Source: DATMNI01 sp035570275
GTDB lineage: Bacteria > Acidobacteriota > Terriglobia > Bryobacterales > Bryobacteraceae
Direction of reading: 5' to 3'
Length of the DNA: 64,000 nucleotides
NCBI GenBank assembly: GCA_035570275.1
Contig: DATMNI010000449.1
Location: 1 to 64,000 of the forward strand
Of the stretch, positions 35,110 through 43,293 are shown piece after piece; position 1 is the stretch's first letter; every line of letters starts with the position of its first letter. The notes below the pieces were generated by a model. It was not told the DNA's origin and did not search any database. It saw only the letters and a program-made list of their open reading frames with translations. The position numbers and the translations under genes are program-made.

Positions 35110-35598
35110 TTGGCCGCGTCCACCACAAAAAAGGTTGTCGTCCGGCGTTTCGAACGGGAATCGCTCTCCGGATACGTCAATCCAGCCGGGTTTCTGCAGC
35201 CCGAGGGCGTGGAACTGCTGTCGGAGGACGGCAATGTCTCGAAGCTTCCCTACCTGGAGATCAAGACCATCTCGTTCGTCCGCGAGTTTGAGGACGCCGG
35301 CGGCCCGGAGCGCCATGTTTTCAAGACCCGCCCTAAAATGGCGGGGCTCTGGGTCAGCCTGAAACTCCGCGATGGCGAAGTGATGGAAGGCATTCTGCCG
35401 AACAATCTCCTGCAGTTGGAGCACTACGGCTTCAGCCTGATTCCCCCGGACCCATTCAGCAACACGCAGCGCCTTTTCGTCCCCCGGCCCGCGCTGGTTT
35501 CCGTCCAGGTGCTGGGGGTGATCGGTAGCCCCCTGAAGCGCCTGCGGCCCAAACCGGCGCCAAAGGAACAGATCGGTCTGTTCGAAGAACCGCAATAG
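35110..35598 (+). CDS. Conserved acidobacterial protein, DUF6982-like
   Basis: 162 residues beginning with TTG at 35110. Two similar beta-rich halves: VVVRRFERESLSGYVNPAGF with VELLSEDGNVSKLPYLEIKTISFVREF, then LWVSLKLRDGEVMEGILPNNLLQLE with YGFSLIPPDPFSNTQRLFVPRPALVSVQVLG. Such proteins are found mainly in Acidobacteria and resemble PilZ- or Sm-like small beta domains. Function unknown. Divergent from xerD, with 63 bases between the starts. Confidence 0.7.
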   Translation: MAASTTKKVVVRRFERESLSGYVNPAGFLQPEGVELLSEDGNVSKLPYLEIKTISFVREFEDAGGPERHVFKTRPKMAGLWVSLKLRDGEVMEGILPNNLLQLEHYGFSLIPPDPFSNTQRLFVPRPALVSVQVLGVIGSPLKRLRPKPAPKEQIGLFEEPQ

Positions 35599-35601
35599 AA
35601 C

Positions 35602-35720
35602 GGATGCCGGTGGCCGGATGCCGGTGGCCGGATGCCGGTGGCCGGTGGCCAGCGAAAGGCCTCGCGGGCATGCCGTGCGGCTTCGGGAACCGGCATCCGG
35701 CCACCGGCATCTGGCATCCC
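35602..35720 (+). repeat. 14-nt tandem array GGATGCCGGTGGCC and inverted relatives
   Basis: Three perfect units at 35602-35615, 35616-35629 and 35630-35643, a 7-nt half unit at 35644-35650, and inverted copies at about 35692-35720. Starts 4 bases after the stop of the preceding gene and runs into the antitoxin gene. Confidence 0.9.
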
Positions 35721-36013
35721 TCATCGACTTGGTAGTGCCGGCCAGTGTGCGCCGCCGGGCCGGTATTAAGACCGGTGATCGGCTGGAATTCAAAGTGTCT
35801 GGCGGAATCATCAACATCATCCCGAAGCTCCCCATAGCCGATGATGAGTACACCCCCAAGCAACGTCGAACTATTGATGCGGGAATTGGCGAAGGCATGA
35901 AGGATTTCCGCAAAGGCCGCGGTCATGGCCCCTTCACCGCCGATGAAGCCGTGAACTTCTTAAAATCCCAGATGAAGCACCCCCAGACCAAGCCAACTAA
36001 ACGAACCAAATGA
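35618..36013 (+). CDS. AbrB-type antitoxin whose N-terminus is replaced by repeat sequence
   Basis: Beyond residue 37 this is a normal AbrB/MazE antitoxin (LVVPASVRRRAGIKTGDRLEF, then DDEYTPKQRRTIDAG and an acidic tail). The usual first residues (of the type MxxxTVDTKGRI) are absent; in their place the frame runs through the 14-nt repeat array. If translation begins at the ATG 35618, the first 37 residues come from the array; a TTG at 35729 would give a version that lacks the first beta-strand. The stop overlaps the toxin's ATG (ATGA). Confidence 0.65.
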   Translation: MPVAGCRWPVASERPRGHAVRLREPASGHRHLASLIDLVVPASVRRRAGIKTGDRLEFKVSGGIINIIPKLPIADDEYTPKQRRTIDAGIGEGMKDFRKGRGHGPFTADEAVNFLKSQMKHPQTKPTKRTK

Positions 36014-36255
36014 AAGTTGGGTTCTCTGAGCGCTCCCGGAAGTCGTTCAGGGACGCTCCTCCTGGCATTCAGCGGGCCATTTTGAAGCAGACCCGCCGGC
36101 TGGCCCAGAACCTTTACCACCCATCGCTGCGTGCCAAAAAGTACAGCGAATCCGAAAACGTCTGGCAACCACGTGCCAGCAAGGATTGGCGGTTCTATTT
36201 CACGATCGAAGGCGACACCTACCACATTCAAAACATCACGCCTCACCCGAAATGA
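36010..36255 (+). CDS. RelE/ParE-type toxin
   Basis: 81 residues. MKVGFSERSRKSFRDAPPGIQRAILKQTRRL, then HPSLRAKKY and DWRFYFTIEGDTYHIQNITPHPK have the helix-helix-beta layout of the ParE/RelE family, with basic residues near the C-terminus as in ribosome-dependent RNases. Its ATG overlaps the antitoxin stop. If the antitoxin start is broken, the toxin would have to be silent or badly expressed. Confidence 0.78.
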   Translation: MKVGFSERSRKSFRDAPPGIQRAILKQTRRLAQNLYHPSLRAKKYSESENVWQPRASKDWRFYFTIEGDTYHIQNITPHPK

Positions 36256-36329
36256 GCTTTCCAATTGCCCCCAAACCTTGTTAAGCTATACTGAAATTTA
36301 TTACTGAACAGTCTCTGTTTGGAGGTTCT

Positions 36330-37520
36330 ATGAAGTTCCGCAACCTGGTTGTTGCCGCGGCGGCAACGCTGTTTCTGGCTTTCACCTCGTTCGCCCAGAT
36401 TACGGCGATGGAAGGCGACGTCAAAGGTGAAGACGGCAAGCCCCTGCAAGGCGCCGTGATCAAGATCGTCCGAACGGACATCAAGGGCAATTACACCGTA
36501 AAAAGCGACAAAAAGGGCCACTTCTTCTACAACGGCCTCCCCATCGGCACCTACAATATCACCGTCGAAGTTGGCGGCAAAGAGGCCGATGGCGTGAACG
36601 GCGTACACACCCGGCTGGGCGACCCAGTGCAGGTTCCCTTCGATCTGCAAACCAAGGCCAAGGCCCGGGCCGCGCAGAATGCCCAACTGCAACAGGCTGC
36701 CGCCACCGGCGCCGGCCTGACCAAAGAGCAGGAACGCAGCATGACCAAGGAACAGAAGGATGCGATGGAAAAGGCCATCAAGGAACGCGAAGGCTCCATG
36801 AAGAAGAACAAGGAGCTCAACGACGCGTTCAACACTGGTCTCACTGCCTTGCAGGCGGCGAACGCGTCGAAAGACCCGGCGGAAAAGTCCAAGCAATATG
36901 ACGTCGCCGTGGCTTCTCTCACCAAGGCCAGCGAACTCGATCCCAAACAGGTCGCCGTCTGGGCTCAGCTTGCCGACGCCCACGTCGGGTGGGCATCCAC
37001 CAAGACCGGCCCCGAGTTCGATGGCGAAATGGCCAAAGGCCTGGAAGCCTACGGCAAAGCGATCGAACTGAACCCCAACGACGGCGCCACCCACAACAAC
37101 TACGCGCTGGCGCTGGCCAAGGCCAAGAAGTTCGACGAAATGAAGGTCGAACTCAACAAAGCCGCGCAGCTTGACCCCACCAAGGCCGGCCAATACTACT
37201 ACAACCTGGGCGCCCTGATGGTCAACGCCGGCCAGAACGACGCTGCTGTGGACGCGTTCAAGAAAGCCGTCGAAGTCGACCCCAAGCACGCCGATTCCTA
37301 CTATCAACTCGGCGTCGGCCTGGTTTCCAAGGCCACCCTGGGAGCCGATGGCAAGATGACCCCGGTCCCCGGAACGGTGGAAGCCTTCCAGAAGTATCTG
37401 GAACTGGCGCCCAACGGTCAGTTCGCCGATGGCGCGAAGGGCATGCTGGAGACCTTCAACACCAAGGTCGACACGTCTTATAAGAACCCGAACGCGCCCG
37501 CGCAAAAGAAGAAAAAGTAA
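36330..37520 (+). CDS. Secreted protein with a CarboxypepD_reg-like domain and TPRs
   Basis: 396 residues. Signal peptide ending in TSFAQ, then a carboxypeptidase-regulatory-like beta-sandwich (EGDVKGEDGKPLQGAVIKIV to GNYTVKSDKKGHFFYNGLPIGTYNI), a Lys/Glu-rich coiled-coil segment (KEQERSMTKEQKDAMEKAIKE), and about four tetratricopeptide units (ASLTKASELDPKQVAVWAQLADA, AYGKAIELNPNDGATHNNYALAL and so on). Proteins like this are frequent in Acidobacteria and likely work as periplasmic scaffolds. Confidence 0.82.
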   Translation: MKFRNLVVAAAATLFLAFTSFAQITAMEGDVKGEDGKPLQGAVIKIVRTDIKGNYTVKSDKKGHFFYNGLPIGTYNITVEVGGKEADGVNGVHTRLGDPVQVPFDLQTKAKARAAQNAQLQQAAATGAGLTKEQERSMTKEQKDAMEKAIKEREGSMKKNKELNDAFNTGLTALQAANASKDPAEKSKQYDVAVASLTKASELDPKQVAVWAQLADAHVGWASTKTGPEFDGEMAKGLEAYGKAIELNPNDGATHNNYALALAKAKKFDEMKVELNKAAQLDPTKAGQYYYNLGALMVNAGQNDAAVDAFKKAVEVDPKHADSYYQLGVGLVSKATLGADGKMTPVPGTVEAFQKYLELAPNGQFADGAKGMLETFNTKVDTSYKNPNAPAQKKKK

Positions 37521-37565
37521 ACTTGTCCGAACCTAAACTGATTTGAACCTGAACTGATATGAACC
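37518..37565 (+). repeat. 16-nt tandem array that begins at the stop codon
   Basis: Units TAAACTTGTCCGAACC, TAAACTGATTTGAACC and TGAACTGATATGAACC. The first TAA is the stop of the TPR protein gene; every unit starts with a stop triplet. Confidence 0.9.
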
Positions 37566-37610
37566 AGGGCGGATCTTCACCGTTCCGCCCCGGCTCCGTC
37601 TGGCGTGCCG

Positions 37611-37889
37611 ATGCTTCGCTTCCTCTTTCTTGAAGTTCTGCTGCCGATCCTGCTCTTCACCCTGGTGAGAGCGATGATCCGAAGTATCTTTCAGGGCGTC
37701 AAGAGCGCAGCCACACCTCCCCAGCCGGCGCCCCGTCAGGGCCCGGTCGTGCAGGCAGGCGGCGAACTGAAGAAGGACCCCGTGTGCGGCATCTATGTCT
37801 CCACGGCCGCCAGCATCACCAGGAGTATTGACGGCGAGTTGGTCCATTTCTGCTCCAAGGAGTGCCGCGACAAGTACCACCCGGCATGA
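37611..37889 (+). CDS. Small membrane-anchored protein with a YHS/TRASH-like motif
   Basis: 92 residues from the ATG at 37611. A hydrophobic N-terminus (FLFLEVLLPILLFTLVRAMI) anchors it; the C-terminal part has KKDPVCGIYVSTAAS and GELVHFCSKECRDKY, so three Cys in the spacing of TRASH/YHS metal-binding motifs. A heavy-metal or iron sensor/carrier role is possible. PP0621-like small proteins have the same design. Confidence 0.7.
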   Translation: MLRFLFLEVLLPILLFTLVRAMIRSIFQGVKSAATPPQPAPRQGPVVQAGGELKKDPVCGIYVSTAASITRSIDGELVHFCSKECRDKYHPA

Positions 37890-38108
37890 GATAGCGTGAA
37901 CCGTCGTGACCGCCAGTGAGCCGGCACAAGCGGAAAAGGATGCCGACGAACTCGAACCGATGCCAGTGTTGTGCGGTGGTTGCTGGACTCTCGGTTCCAG
38001 GGTCCTGCGCTCGGCCATCCGTGACGGGGGCGTAGCCGCCAACCGCAACCGCTGCATCGGGTTTCGTTGCGCCCGCGACGTCCTCCCCAACAGCGCTACA
38101 ATCCAATC

Positions 38109-38621
38109 ATGAGCGCGACCACACAGACTACCTGGGAAGAATTCCTCGACCTGCCCGACGCTCCAGGCAAGCAAGAACTGCTGGATGGAGAACTGATCAT
38201 ATTGCCCCCCGCCAAGCTAGTCCACATGCAGGTCACCATGGATCTGTTCCTCATGCTGGTGGCCGCTTTGTCCAAGTCCCGAGTATGGCACGAGACGGGG
38301 TACCAACTCCGCCGCGGCTGGTTGCAGCCTGACGTCAGCGTGACCTGGCCCGATCAACCCATCGAGAACGATTGGCTCCAGCATGCACCCATGGTGGCGG
38401 TCGAAGTTGTGTCCCCGTCCAACAGACCAGAGCACATCGACAAGAAGGTCTCCGTTTATCTGGAAGAAGGCGCCGCCGAGGTTTGGGTGATCTACCCAGC
38501 CACGCACAGTATGACCGTCTTCCGCAAGGGAAGCTGGGAGCGCGTCACAGACGCCTACAACTGCGCGCTGCTGGGCGTGGTGGTTGACCTCGCCGTCTTA
38601 CTGCCGCCCATGGTTGACTAA
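38109..38621 (+). CDS. Uma2-family putative endonuclease (DUF820)
   Basis: 170 residues from the ATG at 38109. Shows the full set of the PD-(D/E)XK-like family: KQELLDGELIILPP, WLQPDVSVTW, MVAVEVVSPSNR and KVSVYLEEGAAEVWVIYP. These genes are frequent in Acidobacteria and Cyanobacteria, often in many copies and of unknown role. It stands by itself, and its stop codon opens a TAA-starting repeat array. Confidence 0.85.
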   Translation: MSATTQTTWEEFLDLPDAPGKQELLDGELIILPPAKLVHMQVTMDLFLMLVAALSKSRVWHETGYQLRRGWLQPDVSVTWPDQPIENDWLQHAPMVAVEVVSPSNRPEHIDKKVSVYLEEGAAEVWVIYPATHSMTVFRKGSWERVTDAYNCALLGVVVDLAVLLPPMVD

Positions 38622-38657
38622 AACCGGCTGAGTAAACTGGCCGAGTAAACTGGCAGG
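38619..38657 (+). repeat. 13/14-nt tandem array that begins at the stop codon
   Basis: TAAAACCGGCTGAG, TAAACTGGCCGAG and TAAACTGGCAGG: three units, all beginning with TAA. The first TAA is the stop codon of the Uma2 gene. Confidence 0.9.
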
Positions 38658-38676
38658 CCAGGAGGCCTACCCTACA

Positions 38677-39609
38677 ATGTCCCTCATCGTCGTGGGTTCC
38701 GTAGCATACGATGGCGTCGAAACGCCGCACGGCAAGGTCGACCGCATGTTGGGCGGCGCCGCCACCTATATCGCCCTCTCCGCCGGTTATTTCACCCCGG
38801 TGAAAATCGTCGCCGTGGTGGGTGACGATTTCGCCCAGGAAGACACGGACTTCCTGGCCTCTCGCCACATCGATCTCACCGGCCTGGAACGCGTCCCCGG
38901 CGGCAAGACCTTCTTTTGGTCCGGCGTCTACTCGGCCGACATGAACGACCGCACCACCCTGCGGACCGACCTCAACGTCTTCGCCGATTTCAACCCCAAG
39001 CTGCCCGATGGGTACCGCCATGAGCCCTACCTCTTCCTCGGCAACATCCAGCCCGACCTCCAGCGCAACGTGCGCGGCCAGATGAATTCCGTCAAGCTCA
39101 CTGGCGGCGACACCATGAATTACTGGATCAACGACTTCCGCCCGGCCCTGCTCGACACCCTCAAGCAGTGGGATTTCCTGCTGATCAACGACGCCGAAGC
39201 CCGCCTGCTTTCGGGCGAGCACAACCTGCGCTCTGCCGCCGCCCGCATCCTGGAAATGGGGCCGCACACCCTGGTCATCAAGCGCGGCGAATACGGCGCC
39301 ATCCTCTTCCGGCGCGACGGGCATTTCATGGTGCCGGGTTACCTGCTGCAAAATGTCTTCGACCCCACCGGCGCGGGCGATTGCTTCGCCGGCGGGTTCA
39401 TCGGATACCTGGCCGGCCGCGGCGCGGTGCCCGGCTCTACACCCAACGCCGGCGATCTCGATTTCGCCGAACTGCGCCACGCCGTGATTTACGGCTCCGT
39501 GATGGGCAGCTTCTGCTGCGAGAAGTTCGGCGTCGATCGCTTCCGCACGCTTACCCGCCCGGAAATCGACGCCCGCTACCAGGAGTTCAAAACCTGTACC
39601 GCGTTTTGA
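38677..39609 (+). CDS. PfkB-family kinase (adenosine kinase/ribokinase-like)
   Basis: 310 residues. N-terminal MSLIVVGSVAYDGVETPHG, the substrate-loop motif MLGGAATYIALSAGYF, and the catalytic DPTGAGDCFAGGF near the C-terminus. In the genomic context (coupled to GT39 and dapF genes) the substrate is not obvious. Its stop TGA overlaps a TTG start for the next gene (TTGA). Confidence 0.85.
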   Translation: MSLIVVGSVAYDGVETPHGKVDRMLGGAATYIALSAGYFTPVKIVAVVGDDFAQEDTDFLASRHIDLTGLERVPGGKTFFWSGVYSADMNDRTTLRTDLNVFADFNPKLPDGYRHEPYLFLGNIQPDLQRNVRGQMNSVKLTGGDTMNYWINDFRPALLDTLKQWDFLLINDAEARLLSGEHNLRSAAARILEMGPHTLVIKRGEYGAILFRRDGHFMVPGYLLQNVFDPTGAGDCFAGGFIGYLAGRGAVPGSTPNAGDLDFAELRHAVIYGSVMGSFCCEKFGVDRFRTLTRPEIDARYQEFKTCTAF

Positions 39610-41135
39610 GTCTCGCGCTCGTCGCGCTCATCACCCTCAGCCTCGCCGCCGTTTGGCTTTCGTATTCCCAAGGCTGGCTCCTCTATTACGGCGACGCCGA
39701 GGCCCACCTGGATATCGCCCGCCGTATCGTCGATTCCCAAACTCCCGGCTACGACCAGATCGGCACCGTCTGGCTCCCGCTCACCCACTGGCTCATGCTG
39801 CCCTTCGTGCGCGTCGATGCCTGGTGGCGCAGCGGCATGGCGGGCGCTATCCCGTCGGCAACCTGCTTCGTCCTGGCCGCCATGTTTCTGTTCGCCGCCA
39901 CCCGCCGCTTGTGGAATTCCAGCCCGGCCGCCATCGCCGCCACCGCGCTGTTCGCCCTCAACCCCAACCTGCTGTACCTGCAAACCACGCCCATGACGGA
40001 GCCGCCGTTCCTCGCCTGTCTCATGGCCCTCCTGTACTTCACCGTGCGCTTTCGGCAGACGCAAGGCTGGGGCGCGCTGGTCGCCGCCGCGCTCGCCGCC
40101 TGTCTCGGTACGCTGGCGCGATACGAAGCCTGGCTCCTGCTCCCTTTCGCCGCGGCCTACTGCATCCTCGCCGCCAAGCGACATCGCGCGGTGGTAGCTG
40201 TGGTCTTCTGTCTGATCGCCGGTCTGGGCCCGGTCTACTGGCTGTTTCACCACTGGTGGCTCACAGGCGACCCGCTGGCCTTCTATCGCAACGAATGGTC
40301 TCCGCGCGCCATCCAGCATGGCTTGCCCTACCCCGGCCGCGACGATTGGCGAACCGCCTGGCTCTATTACCGGACCGCGGCCACGCTCTGCGCCGGGCCG
40401 GTGCTGCCGTTCATCGCGCTCGCGGGCGCCGCCGCTGCTCTGGCCAAGCGCGTCTTCTGGCCCCTGGCATTGCTCGCGCTGCCCGGTCTGCTGATAATCT
40501 GGGCCATGCACTCTACCGGCGGCAGCCCCATCTTCCTCCCCACGCTGCCGCCCAACTCCTACTACAACGCTCGCTATGGCCTGGCAGTCCTGCCGCTGCT
40601 GGCGCTGGCTGCATCGGCGCTGGTGGCCATCCTCCCGCCCGGCCTTCGCACGGCCGCCGCAACTCTGGCCATCGCCGCCGCCATCATGCCCTGGCTCTTG
40701 CACCTCTCGCCCGCCAACTGGGTAGTCTGGGAAGAAGGCCACCACAACGACGCCGCCCGCCGCGAATGGGCCCGCCAGGCCGCCCAATACCTTGGACCCC
40801 GCTACGTGCGCGGTTCCGGCATCGTGAGCCGGTCGGGCACCATGATCGCGATTTACCGCGAGATGGGCATTCCCATCCGCGAAGTCTTTACCATCGATAA
40901 CGGGCTGCCCTGGCAAGCCGCCATGCAGCGGCCCGAACTCTGGCTGCACCAGGAGTGGGCAGTGGCCGAAGGCGGCGACCCCGTCCAGTCCGCCGTCAAC
41001 CGCCTGGCCCGCCTCGGGATCGGCCAGGACCACAGCCCGTGCTACCGTTTGGAACAGAGCATCATCGTCGGAAACGCGGTCGGGAACGCGCCCGTGATCG
41101 AAATCTACCGGCGCACAGGAGGCGCATGCCCATGA
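39606..41135 (+). CDS. Polytopic membrane glycosyltransferase (GT39/ArnT-like)
   Basis: About 509 residues with 10-11 membrane spans and the family's first periplasmic loop LLYYGDAEAHLDIARRIVDSQTPG, whose Asp-Ala-Glu pair matches the catalytic acidic residues of GT-C enzymes. Further loop motifs: QIGTVWLPL and MTEPPFLACLMALLYF. The start is TTG at 39606 in TTGA overlap with the kinase gene. Such enzymes move a sugar from a polyprenyl phosphate to a protein or lipid outside the membrane. Near the end there is an in-frame 12-bp duplication (41067-41090, VGNA twice). Confidence 0.8.
   Translation: MSLALVALITLSLAAVWLSYSQGWLLYYGDAEAHLDIARRIVDSQTPGYDQIGTVWLPLTHWLMLPFVRVDAWWRSGMAGAIPSATCFVLAAMFLFAATRRLWNSSPAAIAATALFALNPNLLYLQTTPMTEPPFLACLMALLYFTVRFRQTQGWGALVAAALAACLGTLARYEAWLLLPFAAAYCILAAKRHRAVVAVVFCLIAGLGPVYWLFHHWWLTGDPLAFYRNEWSPRAIQHGLPYPGRDDWRTAWLYYRTAATLCAGPVLPFIALAGAAAALAKRVFWPLALLALPGLLIIWAMHSTGGSPIFLPTLPPNSYYNARYGLAVLPLLALAASALVAILPPGLRTAAATLAIAAAIMPWLLHLSPANWVVWEEGHHNDAARREWARQAAQYLGPRYVRGSGIVSRSGTMIAIYREMGIPIREVFTIDNGLPWQAAMQRPELWLHQEWAVAEGGDPVQSAVNRLARLGIGQDHSPCYRLEQSIIVGNAVGNAPVIEIYRRTGGACP
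41067..41090 (+). repeat. In-frame 12-bp duplication in the GT39 gene
   Basis: GTCGGAAACGCG followed by GTCGGGAACGCG (VGNA VGNA). Confidence 0.85.
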
Positions 41136-41950
41136 AGATTCCGTTCACCAAAGCTCACGGCGCCAGGAACGATTTTCTGCTCACCTGGCGCCAGGACGCG
41201 CCCGCGACCAGCCACGCCGATCTGGCCCGCGCCCTCTGCGACCGCCACACCGGCATCGGCGCCGATGGCTGGCTGCTGGTCGACCCACCCGCCAGTCCGG
41301 AAGACGCCGCCCAGGCCGATGGCACAATCCAACTCTATAACTCCGATGGCAGCACCGCCGAGATCTCCGGCAACGGTACCCGTTGCGCCGCCGCGTTCCT
41401 CATCCGCCACGGCTATGCCACGAACGATGCCAAAGACCTGGTGCGCATCCGCACCGGCGCCGGTATCAAGACGCTGCGCCTGCTCAACCATGCCGGTCTC
41501 TTATTTACCTTCGAAATGAACATGGGCCGCGCTGAGATCACGGCCCTCCATTTCGACCTCCCGCTCTCTACCGGCCCGCGCGACGTCACCATTCTCTGGG
41601 TTGGCAACCCCCAATGCACAATGCCGGTCGAGAATTTCGATTTCGACTGGCGCGCGCTCAGCGCCGAGATAGAAGCTCATCCGCATTTCCCCAACCGTAC
41701 CAATGTCTCCTTCCTGAAACCCGTGGACCAGCACACCATCGAGGTCCGCTTCTACGAACGGGGCGCCGGTGAGACCATGAGTTCCGGCACGGGATCGACC
41801 GGCGCCGCCGCCACCGCCGTTGCCCGCGGCATGGCGAAATCGCCGGTTCGCGTCCTGACCCCCGCCGGCCCCATCGATCTCCGCCTCGAAGACGACATCT
41901 ACCTCACCGGCCCCGCCGAAATCGTGGCTGAGGGCGAGTTCTTCGCGTAA
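41132..41950 (+). CDS. dapF: Diaminopimelate epimerase-like protein with one active-site Cys replaced
   Basis: 272 residues. The fold and first catalytic Cys are as expected (SGNGTRCAAAF, Cys85), but the second Cys motif, normally GETxxCGTG, reads GETMSSGTG with Ser218 at that place; also HGARNDF stands for the usual HGxGNDF. DapF inverts a stereocentre of LL-diaminopimelate with a two-Cys mechanism. I prefer the ATG 41132, in ATGA overlap with the GT39 gene and 9 bases after AGGAGG; 41126 is also possible. Confidence 0.8.
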   Translation: MKIPFTKAHGARNDFLLTWRQDAPATSHADLARALCDRHTGIGADGWLLVDPPASPEDAAQADGTIQLYNSDGSTAEISGNGTRCAAAFLIRHGYATNDAKDLVRIRTGAGIKTLRLLNHAGLLFTFEMNMGRAEITALHFDLPLSTGPRDVTILWVGNPQCTMPVENFDFDWRALSAEIEAHPHFPNRTNVSFLKPVDQHTIEVRFYERGAGETMSSGTGSTGAAATAVARGMAKSPVRVLTPAGPIDLRLEDDIYLTGPAEIVAEGEFFA

Positions 41951-41985
41951 TGCTACTCTGGAATTTGAGAGAGCAGGTGTAGCTT

Positions 41986-42237
41986 ATGACAGTGACCATT
42001 GAACTGCCGCCTGAGATGGAAGCCAGCCTTGTGGCTCAGGCCCAGGCGCAGGGGCTTCCGTTGCCGCAGTATCTGCAACACTTGCTGCGGGAACAGATCC
42101 CCGATCTTGGTTGCGCTGCGGGTTCGCCGGCTGAGCGCGCGGCTGCGTGGCGAGAGTCGGTGAAGGGCCTTCCCCACACGCCGCCGCTTTCGGACGAGGC
42201 GATCAGCCGTGAAAGCATCTATGGCGATCGCGGTTAG
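41986..42237 (+). CDS. Putative antitoxin of a VapBC-type pair
   Basis: 83 residues. The first half (VTIELPPEMEASLVAQAQAQGLPLPQYLQHLL) has the ribbon-helix-helix look of antitoxins, the second is a charged linker that may wrap the toxin. The stop codon directly touches the ATG of the PIN gene (TAGATG), so the two are cotranslated. Confidence 0.72.
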   Translation: MTVTIELPPEMEASLVAQAQAQGLPLPQYLQHLLREQIPDLGCAAGSPAERAAAWRESVKGLPHTPPLSDEAISRESIYGDRG

Positions 42238-42678
42238 ATGAGCATTCTCGTCGATACCAACGTTCTGCTTCGCCGGACGCAGCCCGACCACGCGAGTCAC
42301 GGAGTAGCGGTCGAAAGTGTCGCCCAGTTGCTCGCCGCCGGCGAGCCGGTCTACTTCACGCTTCAAAACATTTCGGAATTCTGGAACGTGGCGACTCGCC
42401 CGATTGCAAATAACGGCTTTGGCTTTTCGGTTTCGCTCACTCTTGGCGAAGTAGAGAAAATCGAGCGGCTCCTCGCCCTACTCCCGGATTCTCCGGCGGT
42501 CTATGGGGAATGGAAGCGTCTGGTGATAAAGCATTGCGTTCTGGGCGTCAAAGTGCACGATGCGAAACTGGTGGCCGCGATGAATGTGCATGGAGTCCGA
42601 AGAATTCTCACCTTCAATGTAGGCGACTTTGCACGCTACCAGATCGAAGTAATTCACCCTGCAGCACTGGTACCGTAA
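42238..42678 (+). CDS. PIN-domain RNase toxin (VapC-like)
   Basis: 146 residues. MSILVDTNVLLR gives the first catalytic Asp, QNISEFWNVATRP the Glu, and the last acidic residues are in VKVHDAKLVAAM and TFNVGDF. All positions needed for metal-dependent RNA cleavage are there, so unlike the PIN relic at 11 kb this module should be active. Confidence 0.85.
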   Translation: MSILVDTNVLLRRTQPDHASHGVAVESVAQLLAAGEPVYFTLQNISEFWNVATRPIANNGFGFSVSLTLGEVEKIERLLALLPDSPAVYGEWKRLVIKHCVLGVKVHDAKLVAAMNVHGVRRILTFNVGDFARYQIEVIHPAALVP

Positions 42679-42741
42679 GGCCGAACAGGTTTGATTCGCG
42701 GTTCAGCGGCGGCCCCGTGTTCCGCAGGTCCCAACCCGCGC

Positions 42742-43293
42742 TCAGGTCTTTTCGGGAAGGAACTGGCGGAGGCCGCCAACTTTCTCCCACACAGCGATCC
42801 ACCGATCCAACAAGGAATTGCACACCGTCCCGAGGTCGCGCGAACCGTCGGACGGGACGATCTCCCAAATCCACACTGCGTTTCCGTCGCACTCCAATTC
42901 CTTACAAGAAACCGCAAGCTTCTCAAACGCGGATAAGGGATTCTTGACGGTAACCTGCGCCCTCAATGTTGGCTCGTCATGATCACCGATCCAGACGTAA
43001 AAATATATGAGCCACTTGGAATCCCAATTCCTCGGAATTCTGATGCCAATCTCCGCATGCGACCCGTCGTATTTTTGGGTAAGCTTGTCGGGCATTGTGT
43101 ATGGACTAATTCCGCCCACTAATTCGTCTTTATCCAGCTTCATGGCAGCGGCCAATTCCGGGGCGCGCTCTTCCATGACGGTTCGAATCGTCTTCCCTGC
43201 CTCCCTGCGGAATTCCATCACCGCAAAAACGGCCTTGTGATAGGATTTGTAGCCCTCACGCAGAAGCTCGCTATCGGGATTAGTCTTGTTCAT
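42742..43293 (-). CDS. Unknown protein, third gene of the nuclease operon
   Basis: 183 residues from the ATG at 43293, which overlaps the previous stop (ATGA). No family recognised. An N-terminal helical half (LREGYKSYHKAVFAVMEFRREAGKTI) precedes a beta-rich half with several Trp and Tyr (WDSKWLIYFYVWIGDHDEP, NAVWIWEIVPSDGSRDLG). No signal peptide or membrane span. Could be a sensor, inhibitor or structural partner of the two nucleases. Confidence 0.65.
   Translation of the reverse strand: MNKTNPDSELLREGYKSYHKAVFAVMEFRREAGKTIRTVMEERAPELAAAMKLDKDELVGGISPYTMPDKLTQKYDGSHAEIGIRIPRNWDSKWLIYFYVWIGDHDEPTLRAQVTVKNPLSAFEKLAVSCKELECDGNAVWIWEIVPSDGSRDLGTVCNSLLDRWIAVWEKVGGLRQFLPEKT

Noticed and set aside
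35047..35913. N-terminal extension of the xerD frame by about 290 codons
   Set aside because: It would cover the divergent DUF6982-like gene and the repeat array. Homology to XerD begins after the ATG at 35046.
39168..39605. N-terminal extension of the GT39 frame
   Set aside because: Lies inside the PfkB kinase gene in another frame and is rich in Arg/Pro; the hydrophobic part begins only at 39606.
39576..41033. Minus-strand open frame of 485 codons opposite the GT39 gene
   Set aside because: Shadow of the GT39 gene; composition is Gly/Gln/Glu/Arg with no fold signature.
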